A program made the position numbers and the translations under genes. From assembly GCA_019914945.1 (NCBI GenBank), contig CM034108.1, positions 8,380,001-8,444,000 on the forward strand: a stretch of DNA of 64,000 nt, read 5' to 3'. This DNA is from Typha latifolia (Eukaryota > Streptophyta > Magnoliopsida > Poales > Typhaceae). Positions 11,091 through 22,833 of the stretch are shown in pieces (position 1 is the first letter of the stretch; each line of letters starts with the position of its first letter). A model generated the notes under the pieces. It saw only the letters and a list, made by a program, of their open reading frames with translations. It had not been told where the DNA came from and searched no databases.

Positions 11091-12118
11091 AGGTATGCAT
11101 GTACATCTAACCTAGATATTTTTAGATTGGTGTAAGAGGTGATGCATGATCCAGAGCGCCATCCCGAGTTGGAGAATCGAGGCAGTTTGCTGCTGGACCG
11201 CGAATGCATTCGAGTTCCCGCAAATGACAGATTGCAGCAGAAATTATTTAAGCACTTTCACCAAACTCCAGAGGCTGGTCATGAGGATGTCTTGAAGACT
11301 TATAGGAGGATATCTCAGAGTTGCACATGGCTACGATTGAGACGGGATGTGAAGAGTTTTGTCCGTGCTTGCGAAGTCTGTCAAAGGGCTAAAGCAACCA
11401 CTTTGAAACTGGCCGGAATACTACAACATTTACCATATTTGGGAGGACAATTCTATGAATTTCATAGAGGGTCTTCCGCTAGTACATGGTTATTCTGTTA
11501 CCTTTGTGGTGGTTGACAGATAGAGTAAGTATGCGCACTTTTCGACATTCTCACATCTATTTTCAGCCAAGACGGTGGCTGATATTTTTGTTAGAAATAT
11601 TGCTCGATTACATGGCATGCCACACACGATTGTCTCGGATCGTGATCGTGTATTTATGATCAACTTTTGGACTGAGATTTTCCAGATTGCTGGGGACTCG
11701 ATTAAACTTCAGTTCGGCTTACCATCCACAGACAGATGGCCAAACCGAGGTGGTTAATCGAGGCATTGAGCAGTATTTGAGGTGCTTTGTTGGAGAGATG
11801 CCGAGATGATGGTTAGAGTTCTTACCGTGGGTGAAGTGGTCTTATAACATCACCTACCAAAGCAGCATTGGCATAACTCTATTTGAGGTGATGTATGGAC
11901 GCATGGCTCCGACGTTACGTGCTTATGATCCAATGGCATCGGCAGATAGGACAGAGGTGGACTTAGCATTGATGGATAGAGATGCCACATTGAGGAGGTT
12001 GCATGCTCATCTTAAACTTGCTCAAAACCGGATGAAGTAAGTTTAGGATTGTAGCCATAGGGAGCAAGAGTTCGACATCGGCAGTTGGGTGTTTATGAGG
12101 GTGCAACCATATGGATAG
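11091..12118 (+). pseudogene. Gypsy 2 integrase
   Basis: The H2C2 zinc module (HFHQTPEAGH, then VRACEVCQRAK) is at 11250-11390. The core has its first Asp segment disrupted by a TGA near 11514. ADIFVRNIARLHG and TIVSDRDRVF follow (second Asp), then a frameshift near 11690 in the stretch that should lead to the catalytic Glu. WSYNITYQSSIGITLFEVMYG and the helical linker LAQNRMK come after 11831. The order and spacing match chromovirus integrases. Confidence 0.85.
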
Positions 12119-12484
12119 GTGACCTTATGTCCGATACGAAACCAAAAGTTAGCATATCACTACTTTGGTCTGTTTCGGGTGTTGCAGCATATTGGTCCGG
12201 TTGCATATCGTTTGGAGCTGTCGCAAGAGTCGAGAGTGCACCCTATCTTTCATGTTTCATTGTTGAGAGAGCGCATTGGAGATCATGAGATTATTGGATC
12301 GGTTCTACTAGAGCCATTGGAGGAGATAGAGATCGTAGAGCCAGCTCGAGTACTTGCTAGACATCGACGACGACATAGTACCAGATTGGAGATTCTAGTT
12401 GAGTGGCTTAGCAAGCCAACTGATGAGGCGACATGGGAGATGAAGACTGATATCTTGGAGCATTTCCCTGACTTTTCACCTTGA
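12119..12484 (+). pseudogene. Gypsy 2 integrase C-terminus with chromodomain-like tail
   Basis: An open frame of 121 residues begins just after a frameshift. Its first part (LAYHYFGLFRVLQHIGPVAY, then VHPIFHVSLLR) is the SH3-like GPY/F module. The end (ILVEWLSKPTDEATWEM, then ILEHFPDF) has the aromatic-rich chromodomain pattern by which chromoviruses may target chromatin. It ends 27 bp before the 3' LTR, with the purine-rich tract between. Confidence 0.8.
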
Positions 12485-12511
12485 GGGCAAGGTGGGGCAA
12501 GCGTGGTGGGC
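12485..12511 (+). other. Polypurine tract of Gypsy 2
   Basis: The purine-rich stretch GGGCAAGGTGGGGCAAGCG then TGGTGGGC stands directly before the LTR start TGATACAC. It is the usual site of plus-strand priming. A similar GCGTGGTGG tract precedes the LTR starts at 25156 and 41015. Confidence 0.75.
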
Positions 12512-13357
12512 TGATACACTTAGTTAGGATCTTTTTTTATTGCATTAGGTGTTTATTTTTATTAAAATAAAATTCCCATAGGTCGCGTTCGAACGCAGGT
12601 GGAGTCGCGTTCGAACGCCCCTGTGAATGCCTTGTGAACACCAGCGTTCGAACGCTTATGACGCGTTCGTAAATCCAGAGAAGGGGCTTTTTGAGTGCAA
12701 TCGAACGCGATCGGGCGCGTTCGAACACGATCGACGGGAATCCTCTAGAATTAGAGTTTCATATTATTTTAGGACTTGTTGGCTAGCCTCTATAAATATG
12801 TGAATAGCAACCAACTTCATTATGCTATTGGATTCTTAATTTCTTGCCTCCTATCTTCTCTCTAGACTCATCCCCTCTCCCCTCTTCACCATCCTTCCAC
12901 ATCTACCGTTGGCAAGGTTTCTCCTCGCTTCTAATCTCCCTCGACTATTGACTTACCCCTCTTCCTTGGGATCTCGACCATTTCGTTCCTTTCGTCTACT
13001 TCCCTTAATCACTTCCACAATCCACCCTCATCTCCATACCTATCCATAACCCTAACATTCACTTGACCTATCACCACCACCATCACCCACGTTATTCTAT
13101 ATTTTATGCCCTAATACAGTTCGAATCTGTGAAGGGCGTAAATATGAAAGTTGTAGATCAGGAATTACAGATCCAACGCAATTGGTTTCGTAATTTTTTG
13201 ACTACCGCAGAATATCTGATGAATATTTTCCTATGGTTGCATGGACTTCTTCTTGCAATAAATTCAGATCTTAAGAAATTATTCTGTAGCCAATCTTTTG
13301 GTTTCAGATCTCATCATTTGATACAAGAACCTATCATTTGGTATCAGAGCCCTAACA
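12512..13357 (+). mobile_element. 3' LTR of Gypsy 2 (LTR-F family)
   Basis: It starts TGATACACTTAGTTAGG and ends CCCTAACA, followed by the target duplication GTTCG. Palindromic GCGTTCGAACGC-type motifs lie at 12587-12735 and a TATA-like CTCTATAAATATG at about 12787. Its last 60 bp hold three roughly 20-bp PBS-like units, the last being TTGGTATCAGAGCCCTAACA, inside the LTR. Confidence 0.85.
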
Positions 13358-13990
13358 GTTCGCATCGGCGGAGAACACAATTTGTGCGTTCAAACACGCT
13401 CGACCCTATTCAAACGAAATCGGCGAGAATTCATTATTTCTAACGTTAATAATTATCATTTTTGGATTGTTTGGTTAGCCTCTTAAGGTGTGGATGGCAA
13501 CCAAAAATAGGATGATGAATGAATATTGAGTTCTATCTTCTTTTTATCCTTCTCTACCCTAATATTCCTTTCCTTTCCTTCAAGCCCTAGTTGTGCGCCA
13601 TCTCGACATCGGTGATCTTCTAACCTCCCTCGTCTGTCAAATCATCCCTCCTCCTTAGGATATTGGCCCCTTCTCCCTCTTCATCCTTATCCCCTAAACT
13701 CCAGAACCCATCCACCCTCATCTCCATTATTATCCCTAACCTTATCATCACCACCATCCATCACCACCACCATCACCCCACTTTTGCATATTTTCGTCCT
13801 AGTTGTAGTCAGAATATCTGAATGGTATAAATACCAAAAACGTAGATCAGGAAGTTACAGATCGACCACCCCTAGTTTCGTATCATTCCAACTGCGGTAG
13901 AATATCTAGTAAATATTTTGTCTCGGCTGCGCGGGTTGCTTTCCTACAACTAATCCAGATCAGGAAGAGAACGTCCGTTCATATCACTTA
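13358..13990 (+). mobile_element. 3' LTR of Gypsy 1, right half
   Basis: This is the continuation of the LTR broken at 5376. It includes GCGTTCAAACACGCTCGACC, the TTGGTTAGCCTC and GGATGGCAACC landmarks shared with LTRs at 20.64 and 23.17 kb, and a CT/CCA-rich R-U5-like region. The 3' limit is uncertain (about 13960-14000). Confidence 0.65.
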
Positions 13991-15740
13991 ATGTTCTTGA
14001 TAATCTTTTGCTGTAGAGCCTCGACTCTAGACATCACCAACCTAAAGAGCACAAACGGCCAATACTATAAGTTTTCTAGCCAAGGAATCAACTTGGAGAA
14101 GTCTGCCATAATTTTCAACAATCTCACTACTAGTTTAGCGCTCCAAGATCTACTCCACCCATAAAGTGAGTTAGAAGTTGGAGATAAAATACCTAGGATA
14201 ACTCTGAAATCCAAGTCAGAAGCCTTTGAGTTTGTGGTGAATAAAATTCAAAGCAAATTATCAGGATGGAAGTCTAAAATGCTTTCTTTAGTCTTACTCT
14301 AATCAAGTCTGTCCTAAGCTTAATAACAGCATTCTTCATGGGTACCACCATCTTTCCAAAATCTCTCTTGAATAGAATTGAAAGCTTAATGCATGACTTA
14401 TGGTGGGGTTACAAGCTAGGGCAATCACACATCTACTTTAAAAGCTGGGATCTCATCTGTTGTCGTTGGCCAATGGGGGGGCTTGGGATTCGCTCATGTA
14501 CCAGAGCTGATAAATAAGAGCTTGGTTGTCAAGCTAATATGAGTTAGTGAACGAGCCAAATATGCTATGGGCCATTCTACTCAAAGCCTGACTCTTCCTT
14601 TTGGGACACAAAGCCACGGAATAGATCCACTTGGGCATGGTCTACGCTTTTATGTTTGTAGGAGATTTTTAAAAATAATGTCAGTTTGACTGTTGGAATG
14701 GCACCAACATTGCAATTAGTAAAAACTCTTGGCTCCCTCAGCGACTTGTCAGACCTTACTCTCCCTAGGAACATTTGAATGGTCCATGATCTGATAAGGG
14801 GTTCATAATGGAATCTTGATCTGATAAGAAGCGTGTTCCTTCCAAACATTGCTAGGCACATTCTCAACACTTACATTGGCCCAGTCACTATTTCATCGTT
14901 AGACAAGCTAGTTTGGATACCAATGTCCTGAAAAGTCTTCATGTGTAAGTCTGTACCGTTTGATATTTAATGGAAATTGGCTCAGTTCCTCCTCCTCTAA
15001 TTAGAAGTGCATTTGAAAAATGGTTTGGAAAGCCAATGGATCCATTCTTCGAGTCAAGACTTTCCTTCAAAGAGCCTTTGTAGGTGAACTTCCAGTCAAA
15101 GCGGCAGTTCACAAGTGTATCCTGGAGTCTGATCCCACCTGCACCCCTTGCCATTCAAAAGTGAAGATGGTGGAGCATTTGTTACTCAGATGCCCATTCA
15201 CTAAGGTGATTTGGTTTCATTCACAGCTTGGTATGAAATTGGAGGAACCATTGAATAGGCTAGATACATGGATTTTTTTTCATTATAAGGCCAGCTCATA
15301 GTGGAGCATCTTGAATATGCCTTTTGTTTTCATTGGTGCATTTGGAAAGGCAGGAGGTGATCACACTTGGGGACCTAAAGCTAGGCAGCATAATTTGCTG
15401 GGTGGATGCTGCCTAGCGAGGTTGTCATGAGGGCTATATAGGGTTATTCATTAGCTCTTATCTGAATTGATTTGTAAGGGGCAAAGCCATCTTCTTAGTC
15501 AATTGTTTGAGCGCTCTTCATGGGGAGGCATTGGCTTTTCTTCATGGGCTCGAGGCTGTGTAGGCTTACATTACGGAAGAATCCTGTTGGAACTTCTTTG
15601 ACTCTCAAATGGTAATTAATGTTGTGATTGGTCATAGTGTTTGTATCAATAAGACTATCTATCCAATAGTTCATAAATGTAATAGGACTATCCAGCCGCG
15701 AGTTTGCTGCAGCGTAAACCACCATATTCGGTGGTCTTCA
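13991..15740 (+). pseudogene. LINE (non-LTR retrotransposon) remnant
   Basis: Decayed ORF2 fragment. From about 14190 the end of the reverse transcriptase is readable in shifting frames (KIQSKLSGWKSKML, then the MHDLWWG region). At 15020-15300 comes the zinc-binding RT-associated domain: AFVGELPVKAAVHKCI, then CTPCHSKVKMVEHLLLRCPF, a Cys-x2-Cys...His...Cys pattern. After 15400 comes an RNase H-like stretch as in plant LINEs. Several stops and frameshifts are present, and no poly-A tail or target duplication was identified. It is not functional. Confidence 0.8.
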
Positions 15741-17828
15741 TAGCGATGCTGGCAAGAACAGCGGCTGTGTCTCTAGTGCAGTTGATTTGGGGAAGTGAGT
15801 GGATATGGTGGTTGGGGCCATGTGGGTTGGATGGTAACATGTGATGCATAACATATTTTTTTTGTTATTAATACATGTAAGTTATAATTATAAATATGAT
15901 GAACATGTCGTATGGATGCGTTACTTTGATCATATTTGATATATATATATATGTTACATTCTTCAATATGTTACTTTTAGATTATAGAGATGTATATTTA
16001 CTAAGCTTTATGCTCACCATATTTTTAGTGAAATATATTTAAATTAGTATATGACCTCAAGTTCATGAGGGAGTTGGCAAAAGCTATCTTTATTTCAGCT
16101 ATCTATTTTATTTTTGTAAAATTAGCTAGATTGATTATAGTCTTGCATGGGCATTAGTATCAAGCAAGGTGTATGGATATATATTTTGAATTTGTTGTGT
16201 CATATGGTACTTTTGGGTTTTTTTTTTCAAGTTATTTTTAACACTTTTTTATTTTTATCTTATATACTGTATAGAAATGTTGACCAATGGAACATATGAA
16301 ATCCATGTAGTTTCTATACATGTGAGCAGCACATGAATTATGAGGATAGTATTTTAGTTATAATGAAAGCATGAGAGAAAGAATTCGTGCCAATTAAATA
16401 ATTTAAAAATTATTGGATTAAGCGTGTATGAGTCTTAAATTAAAATTTTTGTTTATTTCAGGTAATGGGTGGTTATTAGATTTTTACTTTATTTTATTTC
16501 TAATAAATAAGATATAGAGGATAATCACGATATGACACTATTTTATAAGATCAAAATAATTTGATACTGAAGATTATTAGCATTTAGACATTATTTAATT
16601 CATTCATAATGAATCTTTTTGTTAAGTTAAGAATCTAGATCCTAAATGATCACAACATGAATAAGAATGACCGAGTATAAATTATATTAAGTCCAACGAA
16701 ATTTAATAGGGCTACATAAATACCTACTGTAACCGTAGTTAGATTAGTTATTTAGAAAAGTCTCGTAACCTGATAATGACTAGCAATGTCCATGTGGCAA
16801 TTTAATGCAATATTCTAAGAGGCAATATGATATATTTATCAATTTGAGGCTTATCCAAGATTTTAATTTTAACATGTATGAATTATGTCACTGTAGTGAT
16901 TAATTCATATAATACAATATTCATTATTTATGGTTATGTTTTGGATATCATTGGAAAAATCATGAAATGTATTTAGTTTGAGAAAATTTTATATATAAGC
17001 TTGTGATCCATTGATACGCTATGTACATCACTTATTGATTTTTTTTTTCTGTCATTAGACATATCTACGGATACAATTGGACTGCTTGCAGACCATCGAA
17101 CTCATTAAAAATCGAGCAAATCATAATAAATTAAAGTTGGTCTTTTAGACCAAGCTCTCAAAATTGAAATTTTCCACATAATTATCTACAAATTAGTTTT
17201 AATTTATTTTACCTCTTCTATTATGGTCAGATTAGTAGTTGTTAGACCTACAAGTTGATATTACTTTTGTTTGAATTATTTTTTAAATTAAAAATTATTA
17301 ACTTTATTTTAGTTATGATAAATTATTTTTACTTAGTTACACGATTTGTTATGTCTCTAAACAAGATGTGACAAATGTGAGTAATGATAGGACTTAGTAG
17401 TAAAAATAATCTAAGTGAGATTGTGACGGTTGTGGAGGCAACATAGATGAGGTGCAGAGAGTGAAAGGATACACGAGAATTAATTTAGGATACATGTATT
17501 ATTTTATTATTTGTTAGGCACTATAAAAATAATTGATTGTTATCAATTTAATAGCTTTAAAGTACAGTTAAGTTGCAAAATGCCCATGTTACGGTTGGAT
17601 ACTTCTGGGACCCTCGTTAATTATCTATGTGTACTTCCCACTGATAACTGAGTATAATTGAGATCCAAGATTCAAAAAATGATACACACTCCTTTATTTC
17701 CAAATGTACTTGACAAGATCGATGTACATAACCGTGCACTAGAAATTAATCAAAATATAACTTGTGAGAAAACAAACAATTAAACAGACCTCTAGCAATT
17801 AAAGAATACGAGCATTTCTTGATCAAGA
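15741..17828. other. AT-rich intergenic DNA, no gene seen
   Basis: It is strongly AT-rich with no open frame that looks coding on either strand and no recognisable transposon domain. A short (TA)n lies at about 15942-15954. Confidence 0.6.
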
Positions 17829-18276
17829 TTATGACGTGGGCAGCATCATCTGCCATGAAGAGGACTTCCCGCGGATCTTGAATCGTCTTGCAGCAGCTTT
17901 TAACAATTTCTTCAATCCCTGGAACAATTAAATCAGAATTCAGAACAACTTTTTCAATCCCTCATGTACACTTGCTTTGTTTTCTGTATAGGGAATAAAA
18001 GATTACCAATTTTGGAGAAGGAATTGGGGAAAAATCAAGCTTTCTCGCGTGAAGCTGCTTCTTGTTCTTCTTCTTGAAGAGCATACTCTTCACCTTCCAT
18101 TGTTTCTTTGAAGAAAGCAGAGGCAACCCATGGCGGCCGCGGGGGAGCAGCGGTGACCATATCGAGCTCTGGGTGTAGTCGAAGTCGAACGGCGAGGGAT
18201 CTGGGAACTTGCCGAGGAGTTCATGGGACATGGAAGGTTGGAGGTACTCCACAGTTATAATCCGCTCCAAGATCAT
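17829..18276 (-). CDS. Small two-exon gene, 119-aa basic protein of unknown function
   Basis: I do not recognise this gene. Exon 1 is 18276-18007 (90 codons) and exon 2 is 17918-17829 (29 codons plus TAA). The intron is 18006-17919 with donor TTG|GTAATC and acceptor TTCCAG|GG, phase 0. The first half contains SMSHELLGKFPDPSPFDFDY and then TQSSIWSPLLPR, which look like conserved plant-specific motifs. The second half is Lys/Arg-rich (FKKKNKKQLHARKLDF), and exon 2 adds GLKKLLKAAARRFKIRGKSS, an amphipathic basic helix. There is no signal peptide or membrane segment. The leader upstream of the ATG is CT-rich on the coding strand, as in plant 5' UTRs, and a CACGTG box stands about 150 bp upstream. 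The clean splice, the absence of stops and the lack of transposon motifs favour a real gene. Function is unknown; a small nuclear basic protein is only a guess. Confidence 0.65.
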
Positions 18277-18423
18277 GGTAGAGATGTGAAGGGTTTAAGG
18301 TGGGGAGTAAAGAAAGGAGAGGAGTAAAGAAGGGAGAGGAGTGTTTTTTTGAAAAGTAGAAAGGGAGGAAAGGGGATAAGAAAAAGGAGAGGCGAGTGGG
18401 GGTGTTACCGTTGGTGGTCTTGT

Positions 18424-18435
18424 TTTCACGTGAAA
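18424..18435. promoter_or_regulatory. G-box palindrome upstream of the small gene
   Basis: TTTCACGTGAAA is a perfect 12-bp palindrome with the CACGTG core bound by plant bZIP and bHLH factors. It is about 150 bp upstream of the start at 18276. A regulatory role is inferred from position only. Confidence 0.45.
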
Positions 18436-20160
18436 TTTGACCGTTGGGAAGGAAATCACGCCTTTAGACATGTTGTGTCGGGACTCGGGACTCAGCAGTT
18501 CGTGACATTGGAGTCCAAATTGAACGGTCATATATTTTTGTTCCTCTCCCTCATGGATCTTTTGGAACATTGCGAATTTGCTATCATTAAAGTGTTTTTT
18601 TTTTTTGACAAAATTAGCCATTTTAAATATTTATTTTATGTATCTAGTGACTTTAAAATTTAGAAGAATTTGCATATAATATCCGGTCTTTTAACGAGAT
18701 TATGATTTACATGCTAGATTATTATTTATTTATAAATTTGAGCTCCATAATTTAGCGAATATATACATAAAACATCTTGTTGTTATATCTGTTAGTTAAA
18801 TTTAATCAAACTTCTGGGTTAAGTTAACTATACTAAAAAAATTATAAAAATACTCTCAACAAAGTTATACTAGGGACATTTTAGTCATTTTAGAAATAAA
18901 GATATTTAAGTTATTTTAGAAATAAAATAACTCTATTTAATGAAATATTATTACTATTAGTTCAAATCTAACTCAAAATATTTATTCACATATTTACTAA
19001 ATCATAAGACTCGATTTGTAAATAGTGAAAATATATGATGTACTATAATTTCATTAAAGCAGGATGCTATATACAAATTTTCCTAAGAATTTAAATGCAA
19101 AATTAAGTATGTATGAAAATCACTGTTCCCAACAGTGACTTCTAAATATAAGTAGAATTTTAAAATCCTTAAAAGAATTGCTAAGCATTGGGAAAATTTT
19201 CTATATTATGTTTAGAAATCACTGACCAGAAAATAATTTATATAAAAGAAATTTCCTAAAATTTGAAAATTTTTATAAAATAGTTAAAAACTCATTAATT
19301 AGGAAGCAGGTAGGTATTCAAAATTTATGTGTCGCTTAAGTGAGCTGTATTCAATTTCACATTCCGTGGTTCTTCGAAAAGGAATGAAAGAGTAATTATA
19401 ACTTTGGATTAAGAAAGAGTTAAATTATAGTTTCAACCTTTTCTTGAAGTATCCAATATTAACTACACTCCTAAAGAAGAAAATAATTTGCCATTTAAAG
19501 TACTAAAATATAACAACCAGAAGAAAAGTTATACTATGATGGTGTTATATTTTAGATAATTTAGGAAGAAAAATGGTTATTTGCACCGAAAAGCCACTTG
19601 GTTTTCGATTTGGCAGGCTAAGATCATTTTTCTGTTTTCCTTGCATTTGAGATTTTTTCCTTATTTTTCTTCCAACTTTGCCCTTTTAGTACTTGAGTAT
19701 TGCTGCCCCTGTTGTGTAGAGACCACAATTATTGACTTGAAATAAAAAAGTAATATTTTTATTATCTTCTTTCGTACTTGAAAATCGAAAAAGGATTTTG
19801 CTAGGGGATATCCATCGTAGCCATCGTCTTCTTCTACTCTAAGGTTTTCGCTTCATCGATCGTGTCCCTCCCCGAAATCTCATCTAAGGTTCCCTCTAAA
19901 GTATTTTTCATCACCGGTAAGCAAGCAAGATCTTTCGCTCCATTTTTTCGACTAGTAGCATTAAGGTTATTGTTTAAAAATTTTCTCTTAAATTATTGTC
20001 GGAGTTCTTTGTTTTTGTTCGTATTTTGTAGTGAAGATTTGTGGGGCAATTTATTGAGAAAGCCCTCTTAATTTCGTAGGACCACCGTTTTTTAGTGAAT
20101 ATGAGAAAATATGAATAGTTACAATGTAATGTTGATATTGCTTTCTTAATTAAATTACCA
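18436..20160. other. AT-rich DNA, no supported gene
   Basis: There are no convincing coding exons. A stretch at 19790-19930 (CT-rich leader, an ATG-less start, then ACCGGTAAGCAAG resembling a splice donor) could be the 5' exon of a lost gene, but nothing downstream supports it; the LTR at 20.64 kb interrupts. Confidence 0.5.
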
Positions 20161-20161
20161 A

Positions 20162-20632
20162 AGTTTGTTTACAAAATTCATCCTTGTTATTTTTGTTTCG
20201 CAGTTTATTAACAAAAGTATAATAGGGTTTGCAGTTTATTGACAAAATTTATCCTTGTTGTCATATAGGTTTCGCAGTTTATTGACAAAATTTGTCCTTG
20301 TTGTTATTTAGGTTTCGCAATATTAACAAATTTCACCCTTGTTATTTTGGTTTCGTAGTTTATTAATAAAATTTGTCATTGCTGTTAATTAGGTTTTGTA
20401 GTTTATTGACAAAATTTATCTTTGCTGTTAATTAGGTTTCATAGTTTACTTACAAAATTTATCTTTGTTAATTAGGTTTCGCAGTTTATTGACAAAATTT
20501 GTCCTTGTTATTATTTAGGTTTCGCAGTTTATTAACAAAATCCGTCCTTCTTGTTATTTAGGTCTCGTAGTTTATTAACAAAATTCATCCTTGTTAATTA
20601 GATTTTATAGTTTATTGGCGAAATTATACTAT
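20162..20632. repeat. Degenerate roughly 47-bp minisatellite, about 10 copies
   Basis: The repeating core is GGTTTCGCAGTTTATTGACA followed by AAATTTGTCCTTGTTGTTATTTA. Copies differ by substitutions and small deletions (unit 38-50 bp). The array runs directly into a truncated LTR at about 20636. Confidence 0.85.
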
Positions 20633-20635
20633 TTT

Positions 20636-21227
20636 AGGGTTAATAATTGCTATTTTTAAACTGTTTGGTTAGCCTCTAAAGGTGTGGATGGCAACCATGG
20701 AATCATTATTGAATGAATTGAGTTTTGCCTTGTCTCCTTCGTCTTATTCTCTCCCGTTCTCTCGTTCCCCGGCATCACCGCTTCTAGCCTCCCTTGACCG
20801 GCCAATCACCCTAGTCCCTTAGGGGCGGCCTACTCCTCCCCCTTCTTCCAATCTATCCATCACTTTGCCCTAACCCTTCCATCACCTATAACCCTACTAC
20901 CACCTCTTATTCACCGGTGCCACCTCATTAACGCTAGTCCACCAATCTCCACCATCACCAAGGATTTCGTACCTCCATCCACGCATCTTAAGACAGACTC
21001 CCCAATGTTCATCCACTAATCGGACGATATCTTAAGATCCTAACATCCGATTTGCCTGAAACTTAATTTGTTGGAAAGCTCTTCTCCAGAGCTACAATAT
21101 ATTTAATCTCACGTCAATCCAACAGCGGTATCTTTCAGGATCTATTTCCAAAGTTCCATGTCAGATTCTGTCTAAATCTAAAAATTGGAAAGAATCAAAC
21201 CTTGGCCTATAAGGGGAGATCGTATCA
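20636..21227 (+). mobile_element. Gypsy A 5' LTR, 3' portion (LTR-D-like)
   Basis: It shares the R-U5 part of LTR-D: GGTTAGCCTCTAAAGG, GGCAACCATGG, the CCCTAGTCCCTTAGGGG block and the terminal GATCGTATCA at 21218-21227. The U3 with its palindromes is absent; a minisatellite occupies that side. Confidence 0.75.
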
Positions 21228-21231
21228 AAGT

Positions 21232-21243
21232 TGGTATCAGAGC
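21232..21243 (+). other. Primer-binding site of Gypsy A (tRNA-Met initiator)
   Basis: TGGTATCAGAGC stands 4 bp after the LTR end (AAGT spacer). It is complementary to the 3' end of plant initiator tRNA-Met and is the normal minus-strand priming site. Confidence 0.85.
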
Positions 21244-21265
21244 CATCGTTCTCAGACACGCGCCT

Positions 21266-21572
21266 ATGATGACAACCAGAGCCATGGCTGCACGGCGAGA
21301 TGAGGAAGATGAGATTTCCCAATAGGGAAGGGGGAAATAGTTGCGGGGACTTTCACCCGCGGAACCGCCCAGCCAAATCTGAATACGGAAGAGCCTAGCG
21401 TTCAAGCCATGTTTGGGTCTCTTTCCGAACAAATGGCCATCAATAATCAGATGATGATGGAGATGATGCGAGAAATACGGGCGTGGCCGAAACCTTCTTC
21501 AATAAGCATGGCAATCGCAAGGCAGCATGGGGAGCCCTCCGCAGCATACCCAACATCCTCCACGGCCTCCCC
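21266..21572 (+). pseudogene. Gypsy A gag, N-terminal fragment
   Basis: The gag start ATGATGACAACC lies 22 bp after the PBS and reads MMTTRAMAARRDEEDEISQ and then a TAG stop. Further gag-like sequence (MFGSLSEQMAINNQMMMEMM) follows in another frame from 21409. It is cut at 21572 by the insertion of LTR-C. The rest of the element is not found downstream. Confidence 0.7.
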
Positions 21573-22833
21573 TGTAATGCCCCCCTCCAGCACGGGCACA
21601 TGAACGCCCACGCGTCCACACGGCACGCGCGGCGCACGCGACAAGTCGGGCGGGGCCCGTCACGCACAGATACTCTCCTGTGCACATATAATCATGACAT
21701 CATCAAATAAAACCTGCTAACCTATCTATGATCACGTAATCCATCACCAGATAAATCATACTATTAACTAAATAAACTTGTTAACATATGAATATCCTAG
21801 TCCACAATAATATACATTAAACCACTACATAATCTAGCAAGGCTCACACAGGCCACAACAAACCATCAAGATACAACTAAAATGACTAATATAAACTATG
21901 ATTCGACCTATATTATACAATTCATCGTCTAATACAAAAGAGTACAAATATCAAATACTAGTACAACTCAATTTCTATATAAATTATCATCTATATCGCC
22001 TCACATCTATAGCTCACCATATCATCGCTCTAAAATATCTTCTCAAGATATCTCAAGTCCCTATCATGTATCACATATCTCAGGGGGTTAGAAAAAAAAT
22101 AAAGAGAATCATAAGCAAAAGGCTCAGTGAATAGACCTTACCCCGAATTAGTGATGCCAAACATAGAGTAAATCATGTACTGGATAATATGAATCAAAAA
22201 GAGCATCATGTTATGAATGAGTATATGAATGTTCCTCAATAATACATAAATAAAAAATAGATAACATGTCATGTCATAACTGGTAAAATATATAATTATC
22301 GACAATGTATAAATAAATCTCCATGTCATACCATCATCATAACTCTCTCTCAAATATGACACATGATGTATGCCGACCATGACCATGCTATGATATCAAA
22401 TGCAATCATATATGATGCATATTGATCACTCGATAATCAGGTAACCAAATGATAATGAAATCATATGCATTTCTCAATATCACAATCATCACCGCCATCT
22501 CGGTATAATATCATCATACTAGACCACTATGCACAGTCAATACCCGATACCCGGTCTCAACATCATGTCCGAAGGCTCAGAGCATACTCCGCGACTCGCA
22601 AGAGTATCTCAAATATAATCATACCCCGCCATCCGCTAGGGTATCAACATCCATCCAGACCGGGCACCCACATAGTTGATAGAAAACCTCATGAGGATAA
22701 CTCGCCACATATGCCTTGGCGAACGGCATGTGTTCGATTGTCTGTGCGCATAGACTCTACTGAACTCGGACGTGGGCCATGAGATATCGCATATCAGCGA
22801 CCATAATCATCACTCCAAGCACCCCTAACCCTG
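21573..22833 (+). mobile_element. LTR-C family LTR, part 1 of 3
   Basis: It begins TGTAATGCCCCCCTCCAGCA; the first 120 bp are GC-rich. It is homologous to the minus-strand copy that starts at 8708. It is interrupted after 22833 by Gypsy B and continues at 26071; the two edges join exactly as in the fragment at 3640 once one copy of CCCTG is removed. Confidence 0.85.

Noticed and set aside
19862..20071. 69-residue frame as a gene start
   Set aside because: Weak; a CT-rich leader and a donor-like ACCGGTAAGC are present, but no downstream exon or recognised motif.
21232..21243. tRNA gene suggested by tRNA-Met complementarity
   Set aside because: Only the 12-nt primer-binding site is present; no cloverleaf or internal promoter boxes.
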